NCBI GenBank assembly: GCA_040772545.1
Contig: JAXGXY010000001.1
Coordinates: 496,001 to 560,000 of the forward strand
Reading direction: 5' to 3'
Origin: UBA1431 sp002329665
GTDB lineage: Bacteria > Bacillota > Clostridia > Christensenellales > UBA1431
DNA: 64,000 nt
The notes below the pieces were generated by a model. It searched no databases. It had not been told where the DNA came from and was given only the letters and a program-made list of their open reading frames with translations. Shown piece by piece: positions 36,769 through 45,332 of this stretch (position 1 is its first letter; each line of letters begins with the position of its first letter). A program made the position numbers and the translations under genes.

Positions 36769-38642
36769 AGCTGAGAAAAACGTTTATCGCGTTACTGGCC
36801 GCCACAATGGCCACAGCGGTGTTGCCGGGCTTGGCCGCCTTTGCCAAAGCCTCCGGCAGAACCGCGTCGCTGCTTGAAACGGCAACGGTTACGTTCGGGG
36901 CGGAAGAACTCGGACCAACTCCCGCGCAAGCGGAACCGGCTTCCGGTTCCTCCGGGCACTCAGGCTCTTTACACGTTGAAAACTATGAACTGTTCCTGGA
37001 CTTTTCTGTCGCCGGTGGTACTATTGTCACCGCTGAAGGCGACGAATCGCAGACGAGATACAATATCACCGGGACGGTCCGCCCGGGGGAAACCATCACC
37101 GTATCGGGCACAGGATTGTGTACGCCCTATGGCGAAGATTCTTACCAAAAAGGTCTGGGATCGACGATCATCGCCGTTGTCGACGCTTCTCCGCGTGCGA
37201 ACACCGAAGCTTCGCATGACGCGTTTGAGGAGAAAAAACTGGATGATGGCGAAAGCGGCTCGGTTTCGGCGTCTCTCGTGGTGACGGAAGGCATTAGAAC
37301 CGTAACAGCGACGCTGAACCTGACGAGAACATGGGAAAATATGAACGGTGTATTTACCAAATCCCAGATCGTTACCGCAGTCTTCGAGGTGGAGCAGCCC
37401 GAGCCTACGCCCATACTGCCGGGGGGATTGATGGGGACGCCATCACCGCCGCCGTATTCCCCTTCCCCGGGCGCTCCCACCGCTTCGCCGGAAGCGCCTT
37501 TGCAGCCGGTCGACGCCCCGCAGCAGAACATTTCCGGGTTTACGTCGGGCGGCGGGGATACGGCCGGGGGCTGGATCGCCGCCGCGGCAAGCATTTCCGC
37601 GCTGTCCGCCCTGATTGCGGCCATTTCCTTCGTAGCAGGGGGAGCGGGTGCGCCGCCTGCTGCCGGACCCGTCCCACCCGCGGGTGTGCCGCCTGCGGCC
37701 GGTGCGCCGCCTGCGCCCGCGGAAACCATGGCCGGCAAAGTCGGCAAAGCCCTCGAAGAAGCGACGGAGACGGTGGTTTCCGGACTCGGGACCATTGATT
37801 CCATTTTTAAAGTGTTGGGCGTCGAAAACAGGCTGAATAACCTGATCGATGCCTACGCAGACCAAGCATTCGTACAGAGACAGATGTGGAGATGGTACGA
37901 TTATACAGGGGAAGAAGCACTGAAGATGAGCGCCGTCAGGGGTTACCTGGCAAATGTGCGTATGGGCAGGAAACTCTCCGACGCAATCGATACTTACAAC
38001 GACACGATGAGCTATATAGGGATCGGCATGGACGCGTGGGAAAATACCAAGAGCGTCGACGGAGAAGGGGGCGTGCTGATAGAGGGCGACGGCTGGATAA
38101 AGGGCATAGGAAAATCCGTTGCCGTCAACTATATCATGGACGCGATACTCGAGAAAAACCCGGGCGTCGCTATCATGGAGGCCTGCAATTCGCTGTTTCT
38201 CGGGGGCACCGAGGCGGGGGATGTCATCAGCCCGGTGACCACGATGAAAGGCGCGTTCAATATGTTGATAGACACCGTACAGAGCGAATTGGAGGGTTCG
38301 GATACCGCTTATGCAAGGGCGAGAGCAGGGGTTTACGGGCCCAACATCCAAAACCTCTCCTACGGCATGGACATGGCGGGGGAAGCCGTATACGACTCCG
38401 AGACCTTTATTAAAGATTTCTCCAACGTCGTATCCGACAAGGATTGGTACGAGAACATGTACGATACGGCGGGCAGCATGTGGCGCGATGAGCACGGGAA
38501 CCTGACCATGGTGGGCAAGGTGGCCGAGCCGGTGACCCAGATGGGCGTCGCCATGACGGAAACGGTCGCCGACATGGCGAGGGCTGCGGGCACCGTGACG
38601 GAATACGGCATCCAGAAGCTCAGAAACTTCTTTGCATGGTGA
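36765..38642 (+). CDS. Exported proline-rich protein with internal membrane segment
   Basis: This is a 625-residue protein of unrecognised family. It has a signal peptide (residues 1-27) and a beta-rich extracytoplasmic domain (about 60-210), then a Pro/Ser/Thr-rich linker (about 213-255). A hydrophobic Ala-rich segment (about 268-292) and an Ala/Pro/Gly-rich linker (about 293-322) follow. The C-terminal helical domain of about 300 residues contains KGIGKSVAVNYIMDAILEKN and a glycine-rich stretch GVYGPNIQNLSYG. The layout recalls polymorphic or secreted effector proteins, but no toxin motif is seen. It is coupled to the zinc-ribbon gene and precedes a cytosolic protein that may act as its partner. 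Confidence 0.75.
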   Translation: MKLRKTFIALLAATMATAVLPGLAAFAKASGRTASLLETATVTFGAEELGPTPAQAEPASGSSGHSGSLHVENYELFLDFSVAGGTIVTAEGDESQTRYNITGTVRPGETITVSGTGLCTPYGEDSYQKGLGSTIIAVVDASPRANTEASHDAFEEKKLDDGESGSVSASLVVTEGIRTVTATLNLTRTWENMNGVFTKSQIVTAVFEVEQPEPTPILPGGLMGTPSPPPYSPSPGAPTASPEAPLQPVDAPQQNISGFTSGGGDTAGGWIAAAASISALSALIAAISFVAGGAGAPPAAGPVPPAGVPPAAGAPPAPAETMAGKVGKALEEATETVVSGLGTIDSIFKVLGVENRLNNLIDAYADQAFVQRQMWRWYDYTGEEALKMSAVRGYLANVRMGRKLSDAIDTYNDTMSYIGIGMDAWENTKSVDGEGGVLIEGDGWIKGIGKSVAVNYIMDAILEKNPGVAIMEACNSLFLGGTEAGDVISPVTTMKGAFNMLIDTVQSELEGSDTAYARARAGVYGPNIQNLSYGMDMAGEAVYDSETFIKDFSNVVSDKDWYENMYDTAGSMWRDEHGNLTMVGKVAEPVTQMGVAMTETVADMARAAGTVTEYGIQKLRNFFAW

Positions 38643-38656
38643 CGGGAGGATTATTA

Positions 38657-39613
38657 ATGATTCATGTAATGACGATAGAGGACCTGAAATACATGCTCTC
38701 CCTGTCGAAGACGCCGCGCAGCGGATACTCCCCCGCGGTCTTTCCGAAAGGCCCGGAACCGTCCGGCGAGGGGCGGCAGGCCTCGCGGGACGCTTTGAGC
38801 AAGCTCGGCTTCGTGGAGGATGCTGCGCTTTCGGCGAAGGGGCGCGCCATAACCGATGCCCTTCTTGCGCCCGAAAAAGTGGTGCAGACCATAAATGCGG
38901 CGCTGATGGACAACGGCCCCGTCTGCTACTGCTATAAAAACGGCTTCTGGATAATATACTGCCCGGATATCCAGTATAAGCTGTGTACCGTCATCTCCCC
39001 GGTATTCCAGGCGCAGATCGAAGAGATGGCCAGGCAGAACCTGTTGCACGGCCTGCGGCTTCCCGCTTTTGAACCTTTCGGGACGGAACTTACGGAAATA
39101 GAGGCCGTGATCCTCAGGCTTACCGATCTCGTGATCGCCAAACGCGTCGAAAAAAAGGAGGCCCCGCTGACGGAAGACGAATCGTGGTTTTCCATAGACG
39201 ATATCTACTTCTTTAGAAATCTTGCCGATGTAACGGCGATAATATTGCCTTTTGGCGAGGCGGAAAGCAAACGGATCCTTGGCGCGCTGGGCGATGTCGG
39301 GATGCATAAACAGGCTGTACGGGGCCTCGTAGAAAAAGGGCTGCTGGAATGCGCCGGATCGGGCGAAACGTTCCGGCTCCGCCACGGTGCGCCCGCGCGC
39401 AAATGGCTGCTCTCCGACCAGACGGTCGACCAGATAGCCTTAACAGGGATATATCCCCCTTCTGACAGTCGGCTGTATCGCATTACCCGCGCGGGCATAC
39501 TGAAGATGACCGACGAGGGCGGGAAGATACAGATAACAAGCGTGCCCGACCTGGACTACAGCCTTTTCGATTCCGGAAAAGAGCCGCCCGTGTCCGTCGA
39601 TGCGTCCGGTTAA
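38657..39613 (+). CDS. Cytosolic protein of unknown function, possibly chaperone-like
   Basis: This 318-residue protein has no signal peptide or transmembrane helix. Its N-terminal half (MTIEDLKYMLSLS, then ASRDALSKLGFVEDAALSAKGR and a beta-sheet stretch PVCYCYKNGFWIIYCPD) has the order of elements found in EspG-type secretion chaperones, followed by a second half built the same way (RGLVEKGLLECAGSGETFRL). This is a resemblance of layout only. The start at 38657 is set by GGGAGG seven bases upstream. It is the last gene of the three-gene unit and is closed by a terminator. Confidence 0.7.
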   Translation: MIHVMTIEDLKYMLSLSKTPRSGYSPAVFPKGPEPSGEGRQASRDALSKLGFVEDAALSAKGRAITDALLAPEKVVQTINAALMDNGPVCYCYKNGFWIIYCPDIQYKLCTVISPVFQAQIEEMARQNLLHGLRLPAFEPFGTELTEIEAVILRLTDLVIAKRVEKKEAPLTEDESWFSIDDIYFFRNLADVTAIILPFGEAESKRILGALGDVGMHKQAVRGLVEKGLLECAGSGETFRLRHGAPARKWLLSDQTVDQIALTGIYPPSDSRLYRITRAGILKMTDEGGKIQITSVPDLDYSLFDSGKEPPVSVDASG

Positions 39614-39635
39614 CCGCGCCGGGCATGACATATGG

Positions 39636-39666
39636 GACAGCCGTTACACAGCGGGTAACGGCTGTC
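39636..39666 (+). terminator. Terminator of the zinc-ribbon/exported protein operon
   Basis: GACAGCCGTTAC pairs perfectly with GTAACGGCTGTC around a 7-base loop. The tail is only modestly T-rich. Confidence 0.7.
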
Positions 39667-39854
39667 TTGCTGTATTGGAGGATATGCGCATTTGACCGGG
39701 CGGGGGGAGGGGAGGTGTGGTTGATGCTTTGGAAATAATTACATAATACGTATTATCGTTTCTGTTTTATGCATAGAGGGTATATAATGAAGAAACATAT
39801 CGAGAAATCGTTGCCGTACGAGTCTTAATAGGTGTTGGTTCTGAGGAATACTGT

Positions 39855-40931
39855 GTGAAAAACCTGCTTAATGTGAGAAGACATGACAGACAATATCAGT
39901 TTGGCGCCGCCCTGGTACTCTATGAGATTGCCGCGGTTTTTGTTCTTTTATGCCTTTACTTGATCATAGGCATATACGTCATGGCGTTCGTGACATTCCT
40001 GAGCGTTCTGATGTGCCTGACGTGCTATTATTTTTTTGTCCGGGGGAAAGCGCAGGTTGCGAATGTGATCGGGATGATACTCATACTCTATACGGGTTTC
40101 ATCGGCGATTACCTGCTGGGATGGCAAAGCGGATATCATTACTATATCGTCTGCATGTTCCCGCTGATCATTGCTTCGGAAAGCCTGTCCAGGCGGGTAA
40201 AGATCGCAAGCCTGCCCGTCCTTATCGTTGTCTACGCCGTTATTCTGCAAATCATTATGAATACGAAACCGTCTGTTGCGCTTCCGTATCCTGTAGACGG
40301 CATCATAGGAGAATTGAATATGTTTTTGGCGGTTGGCGCAATCGCCTTTGCCTTGTTCTGGTACAGTGCCGCGGCAATGCAGAACGAGGACAAGCTCAAG
40401 GATATGGGCGACAAAATGAACCTGCTGGCCAACACAGACCAGTTGACCGGGCTTCCGAACAGACGGTGCCTGTATCAACGCATAAGCCAGTCGATGAACG
40501 GATTGGGGGCCGAATACGATACGATAGTCCTGGGCATGGCCGATATCGATGATTTCAAGAGGATAAACGATACCTACGGGCATCTCTGCGGGGACGAGGT
40601 TCTCGTTGAAATGAGCGACCGGATAAAAAGGAGTCTTAGGAAACACGATGTTGTGGGCAGGTGGGGGGGAGAGGAATTCCTGTTCATTCTCCCGGATACG
40701 GGGCTTGTGGAAGGGACGGAAATCATCGAGAGGATTCAGCGGGCCATAAAGGAAGAAATTTTCGTTGAATGCGGAAGCCGGATCAGCGTCACCATGACCA
40801 TCGGCATCGTGGAATGTATGGCGGGCTCCGTATTTAGCGATGTGATCCGGCAGATCGACAAGAACCTGTATGCGGGCAAAAGAAGCGGGAAAAGCTGTAT
40901 CGTCGGACACAGCGTCAGGCAAAGCCAATAA
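39855..40931 (+). CDS. Membrane-bound GGDEF diguanylate cyclase
   Basis: This 358-residue protein starts at GTG. Five or six helices (residues 18-175) of a membrane sensor domain are followed by a GGDEF domain: DQLTGLPNRRCL opens it, ADIDDFKRINDTYGH carries the metal Asp, and VGRWGGEEFLFILP has the active-site motif as GGEEF, a functional variant. It should make c-di-GMP from two GTP. No upstream RxxD inhibitory site is evident. c-di-GMP often controls exopolysaccharide synthases, so the GH16/GT2 operon in this window is a possible target. Confidence 0.93.
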   Translation: MKNLLNVRRHDRQYQFGAALVLYEIAAVFVLLCLYLIIGIYVMAFVTFLSVLMCLTCYYFFVRGKAQVANVIGMILILYTGFIGDYLLGWQSGYHYYIVCMFPLIIASESLSRRVKIASLPVLIVVYAVILQIIMNTKPSVALPYPVDGIIGELNMFLAVGAIAFALFWYSAAAMQNEDKLKDMGDKMNLLANTDQLTGLPNRRCLYQRISQSMNGLGAEYDTIVLGMADIDDFKRINDTYGHLCGDEVLVEMSDRIKRSLRKHDVVGRWGGEEFLFILPDTGLVEGTEIIERIQRAIKEEIFVECGSRISVTMTIGIVECMAGSVFSDVIRQIDKNLYAGKRSGKSCIVGHSVRQSQ

Positions 40932-40953
40932 TAATTACCGAGGCAATAATCCG

Positions 40954-41892
40954 TCAATAAGAAGGGATCCTGACGCCGTCCATGATGTCTTTTTGGATCT
41001 TGAGGATTTTTTCGACGTCGAGCACTTCGCGCAGAACGGATGCGAGGGACGTTGTGTCCTCGCGGATTAAAATGACCGCCCATGCGCTTTCGCGTGTGAT
41101 GGTCCTCATTTCTTCCGAGTTTTCCGCCGGGACCATGTTCACTCCCGGATATTTTTCCTCGAGCTCATCGAGGCTCCAAATGGTCGCGTCGATTTCACTT
41201 TTTTGAATCTTGGATATGATCTGGTTGTAGCTTAGCGGCACAAAGGTCACGTTTTTCCCCCTGCTGGCTGTTTGAACCAACTCGGGATGGTCATAGGACG
41301 ATTCGTCGATACCCACGCGCATCCCGTCTTCTATCCCGGTCATCCCCGGCTCGGAGAAAACCAGCATGCTGTGCGTAAGATAGCTCTCATGCCCCAGATC
41401 CATAGCCGTATGAAAGTTTCCGATTTCCTTTGCCGCAAGGCGCGCGGTAAGGCGCGAACAGACGATAAAATCCGTATGTTTGTCCAGGAGCCTTTGCACA
41501 CGCATCCGCCCGCCGCGGATATACGCAAGGCTGAAAGGAATGCCCGCCTCCGCGAACTGCTCATGTATTGCCGTTGCCATCCCTTGCAGGCGGGTCGTAT
41601 ACGGTAGCGGCATGCTCCCGTAAAACAGCGTATTAAGGCTGTATTTCCAGAGGATCTTGCGGTTGAGACCCTTTACGATCGTTCCCTGATGTCCATGCGT
41701 AGCCAGTTGGACCGCCCCCGAGTCCATGAGCGTTCGCAGGGCTGCATGCACGGTCCCTGCGCCTGCCGAAAAAAGGCTGCAGTATTCGCTCACGCTGGGG
41801 ATGCGGTATCCGGGCGAAACCGAAAGAAGCTCTCTGGCTAGCTTCGCAACGACCTCTCCCTGTTTTGTGAGCAATCTTTTATCCATGTGCAT
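40954..41892 (-). CDS. YhfZ-type GntR-like transcriptional regulator
   Basis: This regulator of about 312 residues has an N-terminal winged helix (residues 5-75, with IPSVSEYCSLFSAGAGTVHA as recognition helix region) and a C-terminal periplasmic-binding-protein-like domain (about 90-310), the arrangement of E. coli YhfZ. The domain should bind a small ligand. It is immediately downstream, on the same strand, of the SDR/RuBisCO-like operon but separated by a terminator. It is the only regulator near the sugar cluster and is the best candidate to control it. The start could be ATG 41892 or 41886; neither site is strong. Confidence 0.8.
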   Translation of the reverse strand: MHMDKRLLTKQGEVVAKLARELLSVSPGYRIPSVSEYCSLFSAGAGTVHAALRTLMDSGAVQLATHGHQGTIVKGLNRKILWKYSLNTLFYGSMPLPYTTRLQGMATAIHEQFAEAGIPFSLAYIRGGRMRVQRLLDKHTDFIVCSRLTARLAAKEIGNFHTAMDLGHESYLTHSMLVFSEPGMTGIEDGMRVGIDESSYDHPELVQTASRGKNVTFVPLSYNQIISKIQKSEIDATIWSLDELEEKYPGVNMVPAENSEEMRTITRESAWAVILIREDTTSLASVLREVLDVEKILKIQKDIMDGVRIPSY

Positions 41893-41983
41893 CCGTTCCA
41901 ATTATCCATAATTTATCCTATTGTAGCATAACAGCCCGTTTTGTAAAAGCGTCTCCGCGTCATGGCGTTTCCCGTACGCCCTG

Positions 41984-42018
41984 AAAAAAACGTGCCGCCG
42001 CGGGAGACGCGGCGGCAC
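41984..42018 (-). terminator. Terminator of the RuBisCO-like operon
   Basis: A perfect 11-bp GC-rich stem (41992-42002 with 42008-42018) closes on a 5-base loop and is followed on the minus strand by seven T residues (41990-41984). Confidence 0.9.
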
Positions 42019-42084
42019 TCATCGCATTTGGTTTTCCCTAAGCACAGCTTATGCTGTCGGTACGAAGATGCCGTGCAAGCCTGA

Positions 42085-43401
42085 TTACTTCGTGAGTTCG
42101 AAAATGCTCTCCTGCGGATCGTACACGCCCCAGATGTCGATGGCCGCCTGCAATTCAGGATGGTCTTTGGCATACTCTTTCAGGGGTATGTTCAGTTTCC
42201 ATGCCTCGGCGGCCTGCAACAGCGCGTCGATACCGGCTTTCATGCCCTTGGGGTGCGCATGCATGCCCGCACCTGCGCCAAGGAGGGTGTCCGGTCCGAG
42301 GTCGTTCATGATGGTGGGTACCATGCCGGGATGGAGACCGGCGGCCGGGCTGGGGAAAGCGGGCTTGAGATCGTAGAAATCCGAGAGCAGGCTCTGGCCG
42401 ATGCGCACATAGCGGTCGACAAGGCTGGGGATTTTGCCGTAGGCGCAGTTGTATACGACGATATCCGCCCCCTCCAGGCGCATGAACTTACCGAACACCA
42501 GGGAGGAGGACATGCCCGCATAAGGGCTCTGGAAGGTCGCGCCGCCGTAGCAGGGGTGCGCTAATATGGGTACGTTGATGCTCTCGTCACACGAGAGCGC
42601 CGTAAGGCAGCCGTATCCGCAGGCGTGCGCATTGATCATCAATGCCTTGGCGCCCATGTCGATCGATTTATGCGCCTTTTCGAACAACCTGTCCTGGCGG
42701 TCGGTTATGTTGGGGAAATAAAGCGTGCGCTTGCCGGTTTCCTTATAAGCTTTGTCAGACGCGCGCAGGCAGGCTTCCAGCCTTTCGTAATACGGCGCGT
42801 GTGCGGGGTCGGCGATGAGCTCGTCGTCCTTGACCATATCCACGCCCGCAATGGCGAGATTGTAGAACTGGCGCTCGATTACGTCTATGGGGATACCGGT
42901 GCAGGGCTTGATCATCGCCAGCGTCAGCGGGCGGTCGTGGACGCCGAGCAGGTCCCTGAGGCCCTGCGTGCCGAATCTCGGCCCTTTAAACCCCGCGACA
43001 AAGCTCTTGGGGAAATACAGGTCGAGCAGTTTGAGATTGTCCACCATGGAAATGTTTCCGAAAACGCTGGAGAGCATTTCGGGCAGCTGCTGGCCGAAAT
43101 TCTTCCACGGGAAAGCGATCTGGACGATGAAGGTGCGCACCCGGTCTGGGCATGATGACTCGTATCCCGGTATGTTGTACACGCCTATTACGCGTCCGAC
43201 ATGGTTTCGCCGTACCTCTTCGGTTTCGTCGGGCACACGCGCCCAGGTCCCGGTGGTCTGTTCCACAGCCACGGCCCCGGCGCGCATCAGGACATCGGTG
43301 GTCTCCGCGCTCATCAGGTAGGTTGCGATGACGAAATCCTCCATATCGAGGGATTCGTACTGGCAGAAAATAATCGGGTCATAGTTCCTTTTGCCGCTCA
43401 T
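42085..43401 (-). CDS. RuBisCO-like protein (form IV family)
   Basis: This 438-residue protein belongs to the RuBisCO large-subunit superfamily. LAMIKPCTG supplies the lysine equivalent to K175, and GVDMVKDDEL supplies the carbamylated lysine (K191) with Asp193 and Glu194 for Mg2+ (K201/D203/E204 in RuBisCO). His282 lies in PILAHPCYGG. The loop-6 GKLEG motif needed for CO2 fixation is replaced; a Gly-Lys at about 322-323 may be its remnant. It is therefore an enolase, isomerase, transcarboxylase or decarboxylase of a phospho-sugar, like the 3-oxo-isoapionate-4-phosphate enzymes or MtnW, rather than a carboxylase. AGGAGG precedes the ATG. It is co-transcribed behind an SDR. Confidence 0.9.
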   Translation of the reverse strand: MSGKRNYDPIIFCQYESLDMEDFVIATYLMSAETTDVLMRAGAVAVEQTTGTWARVPDETEEVRRNHVGRVIGVYNIPGYESSCPDRVRTFIVQIAFPWKNFGQQLPEMLSSVFGNISMVDNLKLLDLYFPKSFVAGFKGPRFGTQGLRDLLGVHDRPLTLAMIKPCTGIPIDVIERQFYNLAIAGVDMVKDDELIADPAHAPYYERLEACLRASDKAYKETGKRTLYFPNITDRQDRLFEKAHKSIDMGAKALMINAHACGYGCLTALSCDESINVPILAHPCYGGATFQSPYAGMSSSLVFGKFMRLEGADIVVYNCAYGKIPSLVDRYVRIGQSLLSDFYDLKPAFPSPAAGLHPGMVPTIMNDLGPDTLLGAGAGMHAHPKGMKAGIDALLQAAEAWKLNIPLKEYAKDHPELQAAIDIWGVYDPQESIFELTK

Positions 43402-43500
43402 GGTTCGTCCTCCTTAATCGTTGTGTAATAAAAATATATCTAAGTATATTTTTGTCTCGTTGATTGTCAAATTATCCTTCGAAACCCTATTATAGCCGTT

Positions 43501-44268
43501 TCAGCTCATGCGTGCCCCGGTTACCATCACGATGTCGCCGGACACATAACTGGAGAGGTCGCTGGCCAGGAACAGCGCGGCCTTGGCTACCTCTTCCGGC
43601 TCTCCCATCCGGCCCATCGGTATGGTGGACAAACGTTTCGAAACGTCTTCCTCACTCAGATCCTTGTAAGCGTTTTTGATCATTTCCGTGCCGATGGTGC
43701 CCGGAGCCAGCGCGTTGACGCGGATATTGTATTTACCCAGCGTCTTCGCCCCGAATTTGGTCAACGCAATGACTCCCGCTTTGGAGGCGCCGTATTCCGG
43801 CCCCGTGTTGCCCCCGGTCACCCCCGCTATGGAAGAAGTGTTGACGATGACGCCGCCGCCCTGTTCCTTCATGACTTCTGCTGCGTATTTCATACCCAGA
43901 AAAACGGAACGCAGGTTCACCGCAATGATCAGATCCCACAATTCCTCGGTCGTGGTGAAAAGATCGGTCCTGCGCGCGATGCCCGCGTTGTTGATAAGGA
44001 TATCCAGGCTTCCCCACCTTTCGGTCGTCGCCGCAATCGCGCCTTTGATGGTTTCTCCCCTGGATACGTCTCCCGTGTGGACGATGACTTCCGAACCCAG
44101 GGCTTCCAGTTCCTTTTGGAGCCGTTCCATAGGCTCACCGCCCTGCAGATCCACGATGGTGATTCCCTTCGCGCCCGCTTCGGCCATCTTCAGCGCGATG
44201 CATCTGCCGATGCCCTGTGCCGCTCCCGTGATCATAACGGCTTTGCCTTTTAGCGAAATGTTGTACAT
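43501..44268 (-). CDS. SDR-family dehydrogenase
   Basis: This classical short-chain dehydrogenase of 255 residues has the TGAAQGIG cofactor loop, VDLQGG (Asp after strand 2, favouring NAD+), NNAGIA, the catalytic Ser in NTSSIAG and YGASK (Tyr-x3-Lys). The C-terminus ends in MVTGARMS. It is the first gene of the minus-strand operon and is followed by the RuBisCO-like protein 100 bases later. By context it probably oxidises a polyol or sugar-acid hydroxyl to give the keto substrate for downstream enzymes. Confidence 0.93.
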   Translation of the reverse strand: MYNISLKGKAVMITGAAQGIGRCIALKMAEAGAKGITIVDLQGGEPMERLQKELEALGSEVIVHTGDVSRGETIKGAIAATTERWGSLDILINNAGIARRTDLFTTTEELWDLIIAVNLRSVFLGMKYAAEVMKEQGGGVIVNTSSIAGVTGGNTGPEYGASKAGVIALTKFGAKTLGKYNIRVNALAPGTIGTEMIKNAYKDLSEEDVSKRLSTIPMGRMGEPEEVAKAALFLASDLSSYVSGDIVMVTGARMS

Positions 44269-44330
44269 TCCATCACCTCAAACAATGTTTTACCGGCTTG
44301 ACTGCCCACCTTGCGTATAATTCGCAGAAA

Positions 44331-44357
44331 TGAACGTTCAATATATTGAATATTATA
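44331..44357 (-). promoter_or_regulatory. Overlapping palindromes at the minus-strand promoter
   Basis: A -10 TATAAT (44357-44352 on the minus strand) directly precedes the perfect 14-bp palindrome TTCAATATATTGAA (44337-44350), which overlaps a second palindrome TGAACGTTCA (44331-44340). The position over the expected transcription start suits a repressor operator. The -35 is weak. Confidence 0.5.
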
Positions 44358-44547
44358 GCACATTTCTTTATACTGTACATATAAGTTTTTTAAATACCGA
44401 ACGGATGCAAGATACGGCTGAAAAAAACGGCGGCATATTTCCATTGCCTTTATATTAGGATATAATATATGCAACGTTATATGTTGTTATAATACTTACC
44501 GCCCTAACCTGCGCGGCGGCGCAAAAAAGCTACAGGAGATGACTGGT

Positions 44548-45309
44548 ATGGACTTAGGCCTACACGGGAAGGTAGCGATTGTCGTAGGAGGTTCGAGCAA
44601 CATCGGCAGGGCAACGTGCATACGCCTGGCCGAGGAAGGCGCGAAAGTCGTCATCGCGTATTCCTCCAACGATGTAAAAGCCGGCGAAGCGCTGGAGGCC
44701 ATCAAGGCTGCTGGCGGCGAGGCGGTGGCGTTCAAGGGCGATATGACCGTCGAAGCCCATGTGAACGGCCTTTGCGAATGCGCCATCGAGACGTTTGGCA
44801 AAATTGACATCCTGATCTATTCTGCGATGCTTTGGCCCACCAATATGGTCACCGAAATACCGCTGGACGAATGGAAGCGCACGCTGGACGTGAACCTGAC
44901 GGGCGTGTTCCTCACCAACAGATGGGTGACGAAATACTGGCTGGAAAACGGCATGCCCGGCAAGATCCTGAACTTCTCATCCCAAGCCGCCTTCAAAGGC
45001 TCCACCACCTTCCATGCGCATTATGCCGCCGCGAAGGCGGGGGTTGTCGCGTTCACCGTTTCCCTGGCGCGCGAGGTGGGGAACAAGGGCATAGCCGTTA
45101 ATGCAATAGCGCCCGGCATGGCGCTCGTTCCGGGCCCGGACGCGATCATCGACGAGGAAGCGGCAAAATACTATAAGACGCGCATCCCGATCGGGCGCAT
45201 AGGCAGCCCTTTCGAAGTGGCCGATCTGGCGGTGTTCATGGTCTCCGAGCGAAACAGCTACATGATCGGCGCGACGGTGGACGTCAGCGGTGGCATGCTG
45301 ATGCGCTGA
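44548..45309 (+). CDS. SDR-family dehydrogenase, second copy
   Basis: This 253-residue classical SDR has VGGSSNIGRA as its cofactor loop, FKGDM, the IDILIYSAM strand in place of NNAG, FSSQAA with the catalytic Ser, and HYAAAKAG (Tyr-x3-Lys). The start is placed at the inner ATG because AGGAG abuts the first ATG (44539) but is nine bases from this one. It opens the plus-strand operon, divergent from the other SDR. The two SDRs share the fold but are clearly distinct in sequence, which implies different steps or substrates. Confidence 0.92.
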   Translation: MDLGLHGKVAIVVGGSSNIGRATCIRLAEEGAKVVIAYSSNDVKAGEALEAIKAAGGEAVAFKGDMTVEAHVNGLCECAIETFGKIDILIYSAMLWPTNMVTEIPLDEWKRTLDVNLTGVFLTNRWVTKYWLENGMPGKILNFSSQAAFKGSTTFHAHYAAAKAGVVAFTVSLAREVGNKGIAVNAIAPGMALVPGPDAIIDEEAAKYYKTRIPIGRIGSPFEVADLAVFMVSERNSYMIGATVDVSGGMLMR

Positions 45310-45332
45310 AGACAAATTCTAGGGGGAAATCT

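Noticed and set aside
44298..44321. TTGACT and TATAAT on the plus strand in the divergent sugar-operon spacer
   Set aside because: The spacer is only 12 bases, too short for a working sigma-A promoter.
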